A DNA stretch of 27,247 nt from NCBI GenBank assembly GCA_937902315.1, contig CALGUG010000046.1:1-27247 (forward strand). Reading direction: 5' to 3'. This document shows positions 1 to 7,200 of this stretch, piece by piece (position 1 is the first letter of the stretch; every line of letters begins with the position of its first letter). The notes beneath the pieces were generated by a model. It was not told where the DNA came from and did not search any database. It worked only from the letters and a program-made list of their open reading frames with translations. The stretch is from an uncultured Chloroflexales bacterium (GTDB lineage Bacteria > Chloroflexota > Chloroflexia > Chloroflexales > Chloroflexaceae). A program made the position numbers and the translations under genes.

Positions 1-431
1 GATTTCGCGTAGCGAAATCGCATACAAGCTCTCTGCGTTCTGTGCTCTCAAGGATCATCCCGCGATGGTATGCGAACGATCGCCTTGTGCTGCCGACACG
101 TCTTTTGGCTAATGCATAGCGGCGGGAGAAGGGCGTATGCGCTCCCCTCATTCGCGCTGGTCCAGACTGGCTTGCTCACCATTAACTTCCCGCAGCTTCG
201 CAGCGAGAAGGTTTCGAACGGCTTTAGGCAATGAAACGCAGCGTTTCAACCTGCTCGGTGCTTGCACCGGGCAGGTTACAGCGAAAGCAGCGAAGGCAGC
301 GCAAGCTGCGAAATACTAGACCGAATGGATGGTTAGGATGTTGATAGCCGGAGGCGGACGCGCCAAGGACCGAATTGCGCTACAGGCCTTTTCCGCCAGA
401 GTGCTACATGCAGCAGTGGGATCGAAACTAA
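1..431. repeat. Gene-free, palindrome-rich intergenic stretch
   Basis: I see no convincing gene here; the only plus-strand reading frame is short and of low-complexity composition. The stretch is dense in short perfect hairpins. GATTTCGC/GCGAAATC pairs at 1-8 with 12-19. GAAACGC/GCGTTTC pairs at 233-239 with 241-247. A 14-bp stem with one mismatched position pairs 248-261 with 264-277 around a 2-nt loop. A copy of the dispersed core repeat (345-362) lies at its right side. It looks like REP/BIME-type intergenic repeat material left of the sugar ABC operon terminator. Confidence 0.6.
341..399 (+). repeat. Dispersed structured repeat, copy A (G-type core)
   Basis: The 18-nt core TAGCCGGAGGCGGACGCG is at 345-362. 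A CCGCC at 393-397 can pair with GGCGG in the core, and an inner AAGG/CCTT pair lies within the loop. The same module occurs seven more times in this window. The copy sits downstream of the ABC operon terminator. Confidence 0.75.
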
Positions 432-472
432 AAACAGAGGCCAGACAAGCTAAGATTGTCTGGCCTCTGTTT
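432..472 (-). terminator. Intrinsic terminator of the sugar ABC operon
   Basis: A perfect 17-bp inverted repeat (432-448 with 456-472) with a 7-nt loop lies 18 nt past the stop codon of the solute-binding protein gene. Read on the minus strand the stem is followed by a TTTT run. This is a textbook Rho-independent terminator closing the three-gene operon. Confidence 0.9.
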
Positions 473-489
473 GGCTTATGGCTGGCGAA

Positions 490-1497
490 CTATTCGTAGA
501 GCAGCGGCTTGATCGTATCGGAGTCGATGTTGGACTTATCGTACCAGTGGAAACCGGTGTCGATCGTTTTGGGCAGGGTCTCGCCATTGATGGCCTTGAC
601 CGCCGCCTCGACACACTTGTAGCCGATGCCGATCGGGTCTTGGGTGATCGCGCCCGCCTCGACACCGCTGCGAATCGCATCCATTTGCTGCTTACCCGAG
701 TCGTAGCCGATCACCACCAGCTGATTCTCTTTGCCTAGCTCTTTGACAGCATTGAGCACACCGATAATCGAGCCTTCATTGGCCCCAAAGAAGCCCTTTA
801 GATTGGGGTGGGCCTGCATAATGGCCTTGGCGAGGTCGGTCGAAGCCAGATGGTCGCCACCGCCATACTGAATATCGACGATTGTGATGTTGGGATACTG
901 CTCTTTGATACGGTTGACGAAGCCATCGCGGCGGTCGATACCAGTGCGGCTGGTCTGGTCGTGTACGATCAATGCCACCTCGCCCTCGTTGCCGATCAGC
1001 TCGGCCATTTTATCGGCGGCGGCAGCGGCAGCAGCGATATTATCGGTGGCAGCCGTTGTGACGGGGATATCGCTATCGACGCCCGAGTCAAAGCCGATCA
1101 CCGGGATGTTAGCGGCTTTGGCACGCTCCAAGAGCGGCAAAACCGCTTGGGTATCGAGAGCTGCTAGACAGATCGCTTGGGGGTTTTTATCGAGTGCAGC
1201 TTGCAAGATCTCGATCTGTTTATCAACTTGGCTCTCGCTCTCGGGTCCTTCAAAGGTTATACGCACATTGAAATCGCTTGCGGCCTTTTCGGCGCCGCTT
1301 TTAACAGCCTGCCAGAATTGATGCTGGAAACCTTTCGAGACGATCGGGATATAGGGCTGTTCCCCTGACGAGCCGCCAGCTGTATTCGACGCAGATGAGT
1401 CACCACCAGCGCTGGGAGCGCTTCCACCGCAGGCAGCCAACAATAAAGCAATAATCGCCAAGAGTGTGGCCAGCCGTAATGAACGGAACTGTTTCAT
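490..1497 (-). CDS. Sugar ABC transporter solute-binding lipoprotein (RbsB-like)
   Basis: Extracellular sugar-capturing component of a CUT2-type ABC importer. The 335-residue product begins with a lipoprotein signal peptide: a basic N-terminus (MKQFRSLR), a hydrophobic stretch and a lipobox ending LLAAC-GGS. A Ser/Gly/Ala-rich linker follows, then a type-1 periplasmic binding protein fold (Peripla_BP_4) with typical segments such as VIGFDSGVDSD and VVIGYDSGKQQMDAIRSG. I chose ATG at 1497 because it starts exactly at the signal peptide and has AAAGGAG 7 nt upstream; a longer in-frame start at 1626 would overlap the permease gene. It is the last gene of the operon and is followed by a strong terminator. 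The ligand cannot be read from the sequence; ribose, another pentose or hexose, or a polyol are all possible. Confidence 0.92.
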   Translation of the reverse strand: MKQFRSLRLATLLAIIALLLAACGGSAPSAGGDSSASNTAGGSSGEQPYIPIVSKGFQHQFWQAVKSGAEKAASDFNVRITFEGPESESQVDKQIEILQAALDKNPQAICLAALDTQAVLPLLERAKAANIPVIGFDSGVDSDIPVTTAATDNIAAAAAAADKMAELIGNEGEVALIVHDQTSRTGIDRRDGFVNRIKEQYPNITIVDIQYGGGDHLASTDLAKAIMQAHPNLKGFFGANEGSIIGVLNAVKELGKENQLVVIGYDSGKQQMDAIRSGVEAGAITQDPIGIGYKCVEAAVKAINGETLPKTIDTGFHWYDKSNIDSDTIKPLLYE

Positions 1498-1600
1498 ACC
1501 TGTCTCCTTTTCTGCGAACAACTCTGTTACGCTCAAACACTGAGCATCTAGCTGATATAGAACTGGGAGAACGCGATGTACGAAACGTAGTGGAAGAGTG

Positions 1601-2596
1601 TTAACGTTGTCGTTTGCGACGCACAATGTCGAGATAAACAGCGGCGATCACTATCGCACCAGTAATAACCGTCTGCCACTCTTGAGGAACCGAGAGGATG
1701 CGCAGACCATTGGTCAGCGTGCTGATCACAAATGCGCCGATGATCGTGCCCATAATCGAGCCTTCGCCGCCGCTCAGCGAAGTGCCACCGATCACGGCCG
1801 CTGCGATTGCGTCGAGCTCGTAGCCTTGCCCCAAGGCTGGCTGGGCCGAGTTCAGGCGCGAGGCCATCAGCACCCCAGCCAGACCGCTAAAGACACCACA
1901 CAAGGTATAGACTCGGATCTTCCAGCTATCGACATTCACGCCCGAAAGGCGGGTCGCCTCTTCGTTGCTGCCGAGCGCAAAGGTATAGCGCCCCAAAACA
2001 GTTTGGTTGAGCAGCACGCTTGCGATCAGGGCAGCGCCGAACATAATCAACACGGCATTGGGAATGGTGAAGCCGGAGATGATCGCGCCCAAAACCGAGC
2101 CCATAGCGATCAGCGAGAAGGCGGGCGTATCGGTGAAGTAGATCGGCTTGAGGCCCGAGAGGATCAGGGCCAGACCTTTGGCGATATTGAGCATACCAAG
2201 CGTGGCGATAAAGGGTGGGATCTTTAACTTGGCGATCAGCAAGCCGTTGATAAAGCCGCACAGACCGCCCGCCGCCAGCCCGCCGATCAGACCGACCCCG
2301 ATCGGCAGTTGGTTGTTGGTGACCAAAACGCCCACGATCACCGCCGAGAAGGTCATCACCGTGCCGATCGAAAGGTCAATACCGCCGGAAATGATGACAA
2401 AGGTGACGCCCAAGGCCAACACGCCATTGACGGCGGTAGCGGTCAAAATGCTGACGATATTGCTAAAGGTGAAAAAGTTCGGTGAGGCAAGCGAGAAAAT
2501 GATGATCATCACGATCAATGCGCTGAACGCCAACACGCGCTGCATGGCGTTAGAGCGCATCGAAAAGCGAAGTGTTCCGAGGCTGCTTGTCTGCAT
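1601..2596 (-). CDS. Sugar ABC transporter permease (RbsC-like)
   Basis: Inner-membrane channel subunit of the CUT2 importer, expected to form a homodimer with the double-domain ATPase. The 331 residues are strongly hydrophobic, with about eight to ten membrane spans. They contain the family signatures GSNEEATRLSGVNV (the cytoplasmic coupling loop) and ELDAIAAAVIGGTSLSGGEG, and end in a basic tail (RRKRQR). The ATG at 2596 has an AAAGAG-like ribosome-binding site 7-8 nt upstream; a TTG two codons earlier (2602) is possible. The start lies 30 nt after the ATPase stop codon, so the two genes are almost certainly co-transcribed. Length is normal for the family (BPD_transp_2). Confidence 0.93.
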   Translation of the reverse strand: MQTSSLGTLRFSMRSNAMQRVLAFSALIVMIIIFSLASPNFFTFSNIVSILTATAVNGVLALGVTFVIISGGIDLSIGTVMTFSAVIVGVLVTNNQLPIGVGLIGGLAAGGLCGFINGLLIAKLKIPPFIATLGMLNIAKGLALILSGLKPIYFTDTPAFSLIAMGSVLGAIISGFTIPNAVLIMFGAALIASVLLNQTVLGRYTFALGSNEEATRLSGVNVDSWKIRVYTLCGVFSGLAGVLMASRLNSAQPALGQGYELDAIAAAVIGGTSLSGGEGSIMGTIIGAFVISTLTNGLRILSVPQEWQTVITGAIVIAAVYLDIVRRKRQR

Positions 2597-2626
2597 GGGC
2601 AACTCTTTCTGCTAGACACTCTGGGT

Positions 2627-4144
2627 TTAGCTTACAACCGCCTCGCGTTGCGTCGCGTACTGCATAATGCGTTCTTGGCTCGCTTCGCTAATAGGCATCT
2701 CGCCAGTGATCCGACCTTCGCACATCACAATCACGCGGTGGCTCATGCGAAGGATCTCGGGCAGTTCAGACGAGATCATCAAAATAGCTTTGCCCTGGGC
2801 CGCCAAGCTATTGAGCAGGTGATAGATCTCGTTTTTCGCGCCTACATCGATTCCACGAGTCGGTTCGTCGAAGATCAGAATATCGCTATCGGCCGTCAGC
2901 CATTTGCCGATAATGACTTTTTGTTGGTTGCCACCCGAAAGATGGCGCACCGCTTGTTGCAGACTAGGCGTCTTGATGCCCAGATTCGAGACCTGCTGAT
3001 CGGTTACAAAACGGGCACGGATGCGATCGACTAGGGTTCTGAAGCGTAAAAAGTCCTTGAGCGAAGCCATCACGGTATTGGCTTCAACATCCATTCCCAG
3101 CGCCAAACCATAGCGCTTGCGATCCTCTGAGAGATAGCCGATGCCAGCCCGCACAGCATCGTAAGGCGAATTGATGGTCACTTTGCGGCCGTGCACAAAG
3201 ATCTCGCCTGAATCGCGCGGGTCGGCCCCAAAGATAGCGCGCGCCACCTCCGTCCTGCCAGCGCCCATCAAGCCCGCTAGGCCCAAGATCTCACCGCGCC
3301 GCAGCGTAAAGTTGATATCGTGCAGCACTGGAGCGCGCGAGAGGTTGCGCACCTCGAGAGCGACTTCGCCATACTCTTCGGGCACTTCGGGAGTGCTCTC
3401 GTAAATCGTGCGCCCGACCATCAGATTGATGATCTGGTCGATCGAGCTGCTGGCCGTGGGCAGAGTCGCAATGTAGCGGCTATCGCGCATAACGGTCACG
3501 CGGTCACTGATGCGCTTGATCTCGTCCATGCGGTGCGAGATATAGACGATGCCCACACCGCGCTCGCGCAGCTGCCCGATAATCCGAAAGAGGTCTTCGA
3601 TCTCGGCGTTGGTCAGAGCGGCCGTCGGCTCATCCATAATCAAGACCCGAGAATCGAAGGAGAGCGCTTTGGCGATCTCGACCATCTGCTGCTGAGCTAC
3701 ACTCAGATCGGCCACGCGCGTGCGCGGATCGAGCTTGATATGAAGCTGGGCAAAGAGTTCGCTGGTTTGCTGGTTGATCAGTTGTTCGTCGAGCAAGAGC
3801 CCAAAGGCGCGCCGTGGCTCGCGTCCGATGAAGATGTTGTGGGCGACCGAGAGATGGTTCATCAGGTTGAGCTCCTGATGGATCATCGAGATACCGAGCA
3901 GTTGAGCGGCACGGGGATTGGGGATATCGACTTCGCGTCCGTTGTAGAAGATCTTCCCCGAGTCTTTCTGGTAAACGCCAGCCAAAATCTTCATCAAGGT
4001 CGATTTGCCAGCGCCGTTTTCGCCACACAGGGCATGCACCTCGCCCGAGCGCAATTCAAAAAAGCCATCAATAAGGGCTTGAACACCCGGAAAGCTCTTA
4101 TTAATGCCTTCCATAAGCACTAATTGATCGCTCGAATCGCTCAT
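2627..4144 (-). CDS. Sugar ABC transporter ATP-binding protein, double NBD (RbsA/MglA-like)
   Basis: Cytoplasmic ATPase that energises sugar uptake. The 505 residues hold two fused nucleotide-binding domains, as usual in CUT2 systems. The first has Walker A GENGAGKST (residues 41-49), signature LSVAQQQ and Walker B VLIMDEPTAAL. The second has the degenerate P-loop GLMGAGRTE, signature LSGGNQQK and Walker B ILIFDEPTRGIDVG. A degenerate P-loop in the second domain is normal for this family. I chose ATG at 4144 because it has GGAG 7 nt upstream and matches the usual N-terminus; an in-frame start at 4198 would add 18 atypical residues. It is the first gene of the operon, downstream of a promoter at 4235-4263. 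Confidence 0.95.
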   Translation of the reverse strand: MSDSSDQLVLMEGINKSFPGVQALIDGFFELRSGEVHALCGENGAGKSTLMKILAGVYQKDSGKIFYNGREVDIPNPRAAQLLGISMIHQELNLMNHLSVAHNIFIGREPRRAFGLLLDEQLINQQTSELFAQLHIKLDPRTRVADLSVAQQQMVEIAKALSFDSRVLIMDEPTAALTNAEIEDLFRIIGQLRERGVGIVYISHRMDEIKRISDRVTVMRDSRYIATLPTASSSIDQIINLMVGRTIYESTPEVPEEYGEVALEVRNLSRAPVLHDINFTLRRGEILGLAGLMGAGRTEVARAIFGADPRDSGEIFVHGRKVTINSPYDAVRAGIGYLSEDRKRYGLALGMDVEANTVMASLKDFLRFRTLVDRIRARFVTDQQVSNLGIKTPSLQQAVRHLSGGNQQKVIIGKWLTADSDILIFDEPTRGIDVGAKNEIYHLLNSLAAQGKAILMISSELPEILRMSHRVIVMCEGRITGEMPISEASQERIMQYATQREAVVS

Positions 4145-4234
4145 ACATGCTCCAATGCATAAACAAGCAATACCAACAAGCGGATAGTTTGACAACAAAA
4201 GGTTTTTGATTAAATAAATGTGTGTATAAAAATA

Positions 4235-4263
4235 AACATAACATAGCGCAAAATTTTTGTCAA
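4235..4263 (-). promoter_or_regulatory. Sigma70-like promoter of the sugar ABC operon
   Basis: On the minus strand a perfect -35 TTGACA (4258-4263) is separated by 17 nt from TATGTT (4235-4240). Transcription would start near 4228, leaving a leader of about 85 nt before the ATPase ATG. The surroundings are AT-rich compared with the rest of the window. No obvious operator palindrome overlaps the boxes. Confidence 0.6.
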
Positions 4264-4337
4264 TCTATAAGCCCTTCAAACGGCGAAAAGCACCATAAGC
4301 AGCACGTCTGTAAAGTCTAGACCTATTTTTTAGATAA

Positions 4338-4406
4338 AAATACCCATGAACATGTCTCTCGCAAAAGACTACATAGCTCTCCGCTAAGACACATTCATGG
4401 GTATTT
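4338..4406 (-). terminator. Long-loop hairpin terminator after the MEMO-like gene
   Basis: A 20-nt inverted repeat with two mismatches (4338-4357 with 4387-4406, loop 29 nt) lies 16 nt past the stop codon of the upstream minus-strand gene. On that strand it is followed by a run of Ts. It separates the MEMO-like gene from the sugar ABC operon. Being nearly symmetrical, the same hairpin could alternatively be a protein-binding site. Confidence 0.6.
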
Positions 4407-4422
4407 AGCAGCCTAACTCGTC

Positions 4423-5316
4423 TTATTTAGTTAGCTTCCACTCGATCAGAGCAGCCGCAACCCACGTTGGGCTGGGCGTATTGTAAAGCTGCGTCGCATC
4501 GCTCGGCACCAGATCGAGGATCTCACCCTTCATGGGGCCGCGCAGGAAGCGGAAAACTTGGCCTGCATCGCGAGCATCGCTCTTGGCCTCGACACAGTGC
4601 TGGTTATAGCCCCAGTAATCGCCGCGTCCCAAAATATCGATGCCCTCTTGAATGGCTTTGCGAGCCAGTTCCAAACCGCCATCTTCGGGCGCAAAGGAGT
4701 TCTCGGGCGCATCGCCGTAGCCGATACCGTGGTGGAATGGATCGGCAGTCGAAACGATCACACTATTCTCGGCCAAGCGTACCAGCTCCTCGATGCCGGG
4801 CAGATTCTCGGGCTTGCCGCCTGCCAAATAGGGATAGCGCTCGATCACACGCGGGCCTTTGATGCCGCGACGTTTGGTTTCGGCGGCCCAGAAGTGGCGG
4901 AAGCTCATCAGAGCGTGATCGCCGCGCCACTCGTTGCGGCCACCCTCGATGCCCGGGCCTTGAATGCCCCAGAGCGCCCACTTCGAAGGATCTTCGCCAG
5001 CGGCCACACGCACACGCGCCTCTTGCATTTCGTCGTTGAAGGCGTGCAACACGCTCACCACCAACACCTGATCGGCACCACTGTCCAAACAAGCATTGAC
5101 ACAAGCGGCGATCTGGTGGCCACACTCTAAAACGCCAGCGTGTGGGAAGACCAACACGCCACCCGCCGACAGAGTCGGCGCAAGGTTCCATTGGCGGGCT
5201 TGTTCAAGCCGCTCAAGCGTGCCTTTCTCGCCCATCTCAGCGTGTTCACGGTTGTAGAGCTCGTGAATCGCGATTTGAAGGGCGTCTCGATCCAGATCTT
5301 CATCAGAGATAGACAT
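4423..5316 (-). CDS. MEMO-like family protein (class III extradiol dioxygenase fold)
   Basis: A 297-residue protein that I assign to the MEMO/AmmeMemoRadiSam-B superfamily from its metal-site motifs. FPHAGVLECG (His59) matches the family's PHAGY-YSG. VVSVLHAF (His91) matches the GP-H strand. VSTADPFHHGIGYG (Asp192, His195/196) matches the SSDFTHYG region. Cys241 occupies the position of the conserved C-terminal Cys. Thus a putative mononuclear metal site is intact. Human MEMO1 is reported to be a metal-dependent redox protein; the function of bacterial forms is not settled. ATG at 5316 is preferred because AAGGAG lies 7 nt upstream; ATGs at 5322 and 5346 are less well placed. The gene is monocistronic, bracketed by a hairpin terminator and a repeat-rich spacer. 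Neither AMMECR1 nor a radical SAM partner is nearby. Similarity to canonical MEMO is distant. Confidence 0.65.
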   Translation of the reverse strand: MSISDEDLDRDALQIAIHELYNREHAEMGEKGTLERLEQARQWNLAPTLSAGGVLVFPHAGVLECGHQIAACVNACLDSGADQVLVVSVLHAFNDEMQEARVRVAAGEDPSKWALWGIQGPGIEGGRNEWRGDHALMSFRHFWAAETKRRGIKGPRVIERYPYLAGGKPENLPGIEELVRLAENSVIVSTADPFHHGIGYGDAPENSFAPEDGGLELARKAIQEGIDILGRGDYWGYNQHCVEAKSDARDAGQVFRFLRGPMKGEILDLVPSDATQLYNTPSPTWVAAALIEWKLTK

Positions 5317-5373
5317 AGTCATGCTCCTTCCGAGCAATTGATGCATATAGCAATGGGCGAATCGTGTGGAGAG

Positions 5374-5402
5374 GTTGTATCATATTTTGTGTCTCTCTGC
5401 AA
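5374..5402 (-). promoter_or_regulatory. Possible promoter of the MEMO-like gene
   Basis: On the minus strand TTGCAG (5397-5402) is followed after exactly 17 nt by TACAAC (5374-5379). This is a moderate match to sigma70 boxes and lies about 58 nt upstream of the chosen start codon. An overlapping alternative -10 (TATGAT) exists without a good -35. Confidence 0.35.
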
Positions 5403-5485
5403 AAAGCAATGCACAATCGCAAACGGGAAAGGCAAAACGGTCACCCCAAAATGCTTGTGCTCGCCCAGCCCATTTGCTAACTACA

Positions 5486-5543
5486 TTGGCGGAATAGTCC
5501 CTAACTTCCATTCGGTCCTAACCGCGTCCGCCTCCGGCTACTC
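5486..5543 (-). repeat. Dispersed structured repeat, copy B (G-type core)
   Basis: On the minus strand the core TAGCCGGAGGCGGACGCG (5523-5540) is followed by a spacer and TTCCGCC (5488-5494 region), giving a GGCGGA/TCCGCC stem. Part of the loop also closely resembles copy A (GGACCGAAT). Confidence 0.75.
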
Positions 5544-5906
5544 AACAGGGCTAGCCCGCCCTCATCCCCGGTCCTTCTCCCGCAATGCGGGAGAAGGGAG
5601 GAACACGCTCGCCACGCGAGACACACGAGGCGCAGAGTTTTTTAGAGAGTAGTCTGAGATGTTTGAGTGATCGCTTTAGAGCTTGAGTATGCTGAAACTG
5701 CCGAACCGTGCCCTTCGACAAGCTCAGGGTACGGTTCGGCGGCTGTGTTTGTCGAAGGATACGGCTTTTTTAGCAGACAGGCTGGGGAAGTGACCATCAC
5801 CCTCTCTCCTGCTTAGCGGGCGGATCGGGAGAAGAGGGTCTATGCATTCCTCGAAAGGCATTGAGGCGCGCTGCCGAAGGCGAACCGCCCGAATGGTTGG
5901 AGAGGA

Positions 5907-5990
5907 TGTTGATAGCCGGAGGCGGACGCGCTAGAAGCCGGATAGTAGGTTGAGACCTCTCCGCCAATAAGTGAACAAGCGGATTTGAAA
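5907..5990 (+). repeat. Dispersed structured repeat, copy C (G-type core)
   Basis: The core is at 5913-5930, with CCGCC at 5961-5965 closing the stem. Immediately after comes GTGAACAAGCGGATTTGAAAT, the conserved right end of the larger element, here with a damaged TATA segment. The sequence is nearly identical to copy E between the core and the right end. Confidence 0.75.
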
Positions 5991-6159
5991 TGAGATGCTC
6001 GAGAGAATGGCCAAGCTATAAACTTTCCAAGCTCTCTTTATCTCTCAGTATCTCTCTGTGCCTCGTGTGGTAAATAAACATGCCGCTGTGGTGAATATAC
6101 GGTACAATAAGCCATTCCATAGGGTGGTCTCCGCCTAGGATCGAGGGGCAACCTTTGAT

Positions 6160-7179
6160 ATGCTAAAAACAAGTGTGGTTATTCCTGTCTATAATGGCGC
6201 GCGCTTTCTTCCCGCCTGCTTGGAAGCGCTGCAACAGCAACAAGGCGCTCAATGCCAAGTGATCGCGGTCGACAACGCCTCGAGCGATGGCTCGCGCGAA
6301 CTGATCGCGGCTAGCTTCCCCGAAGTGACGCTGATTCGCAATGCGCGCAATGAGGGCTTCTCGCGCGGGGTCAACGCAGGTATCCGCTATGCCCAAGCGC
6401 AGGCCGAGCCAGCCGAGATCGTGATTCTGCTTAACCAAGACACCATCGTAGCGCCCGACTGGCTCGAACAGATCCTGCAACCTTTCGCCGATCAAACGGT
6501 CGGTGCGGTCGGCTGCAAGATCTACGATCACGATGGCCAGACGCTTCAGCATGCCGGCGGCCTGATCGACTATCCGCGCGCGACAACGCGCCACATCGGC
6601 CTCGGCGAGCGCGATGAGGGCCAGTACGATCGGACGGGCGATCTGCCCTATGTGACCGGGGCGGCTTTGGCACTGCGTAGCAGCGCGCTCGCGCAGATCG
6701 GTCTGCTCGACGAGCGCTTTTCGCCAGCCTACATGGAAGAGGTCGATCTCTGTTGGAGGCTGCACGCCGCAGGATGGCAAGTATGGTACAATCCAGCAGC
6801 TCAGGTGCGACATTTTGAACACGGCAGCCCACTCAACATCATTCCGCGCCTAACCCTGTTGCATCGCAATCGGCTGCGTTTTGTGTTCAAACACTATCGC
6901 GCCGAGCAGTTGCTCGACGATTTCTGGCCGGCCGAGCGCCGCGCCTTGTGGCAGGCGATCGATACTTTCGATCAAGCCGCCCTACAACGCGCCTACCTCG
7001 ATGCGCTGATTCAGTTCGATGACTTTTGCGCCGCGCGTACCGATATGAATCTGCCGCCCTTTAGCAATCAGCAACGGCGCGCCTTGCAACGAATGTTGCG
7101 TGAATTGCGTAGTGATCTGATCAAACTGCGTCGCTTACACGAAATATCGCGCCTTGATACAAGGATTCAAGCGCTCTAG
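6160..7179 (+). CDS. GT2-family glycosyltransferase (rhamnosyltransferase-like)
   Basis: Inverting GT-A fold enzyme likely to transfer a nucleotide-activated sugar onto a growing surface glycan at the cytoplasmic membrane face. The 339 residues begin with the GT2 opening VVIPVYNGARFLPACLEAL. VDNASSDGS (residues 38-46) is the nucleotide-binding segment, NQDT (92-95) stands in for the DXD metal motif, and FSPAYMEEVDLCWRLHAAGW holds the acidic acceptor/base region. The C-terminal 90 residues are helical and basic, typical of the wbbL-like subgroup. Start ATG at 6160 has GAGGGG 11 nt upstream. It is the first gene of the plus-strand glycan cluster and lies 21 nt from the next start. Donor and acceptor are unknown. 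Confidence 0.9.
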   Translation: MLKTSVVIPVYNGARFLPACLEALQQQQGAQCQVIAVDNASSDGSRELIAASFPEVTLIRNARNEGFSRGVNAGIRYAQAQAEPAEIVILLNQDTIVAPDWLEQILQPFADQTVGAVGCKIYDHDGQTLQHAGGLIDYPRATTRHIGLGERDEGQYDRTGDLPYVTGAALALRSSALAQIGLLDERFSPAYMEEVDLCWRLHAAGWQVWYNPAAQVRHFEHGSPLNIIPRLTLLHRNRLRFVFKHYRAEQLLDDFWPAERRALWQAIDTFDQAALQRAYLDALIQFDDFCAARTDMNLPPFSNQQRRALQRMLRELRSDLIKLRRLHEISRLDTRIQAL

Positions 7180-7200
7180 AGCGTGATTTCTATAGATCTT

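Larger units (their letters stand above)
5403..6159. repeat. Gene-free spacer with several hairpin repeats
   Basis: No supported gene lies in this interval. It holds two copies of the dispersed core repeat (listed separately) and a perfect 11-bp hairpin at 5573-5583/5587-5597. It also holds a 13-bp stem with one mismatch at 5701-5713/5727-5739, whose loop carries the sequence CTTCGACAAGCTCAGGG, a motif of dispersed repeats in many bacteria. An imperfect CCCTCTCTCC/GGGAGAAGAGGG pair is at 5800-5838. A -10-like TACAAT around 6104 precedes the first glycosyltransferase gene, but no convincing -35 accompanies it. Confidence 0.6.

Noticed and set aside
3320..4123. A 267-codon plus-strand open frame opposite the sugar ABC ATPase.
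   Set aside because: It is antisense to a strongly conserved ATPase gene and encodes no recognisable motif; codon bias of the opposite strand explains it.
4423..5316. Creatininase or general metal hydrolase identity for the MEMO-like protein.
   Set aside because: The spacing and context of PHAG, LHAF, STADPFHHG and the C-terminal Cys fit MEMO better than the creatininase motifs, though the call stays tentative.
5140..5652. A 170-codon plus-strand open frame near the MEMO-like gene.
   Set aside because: Its first part overlaps the MEMO-like gene in antisense and the rest runs through repeats; the translation shows no recognisable domain.
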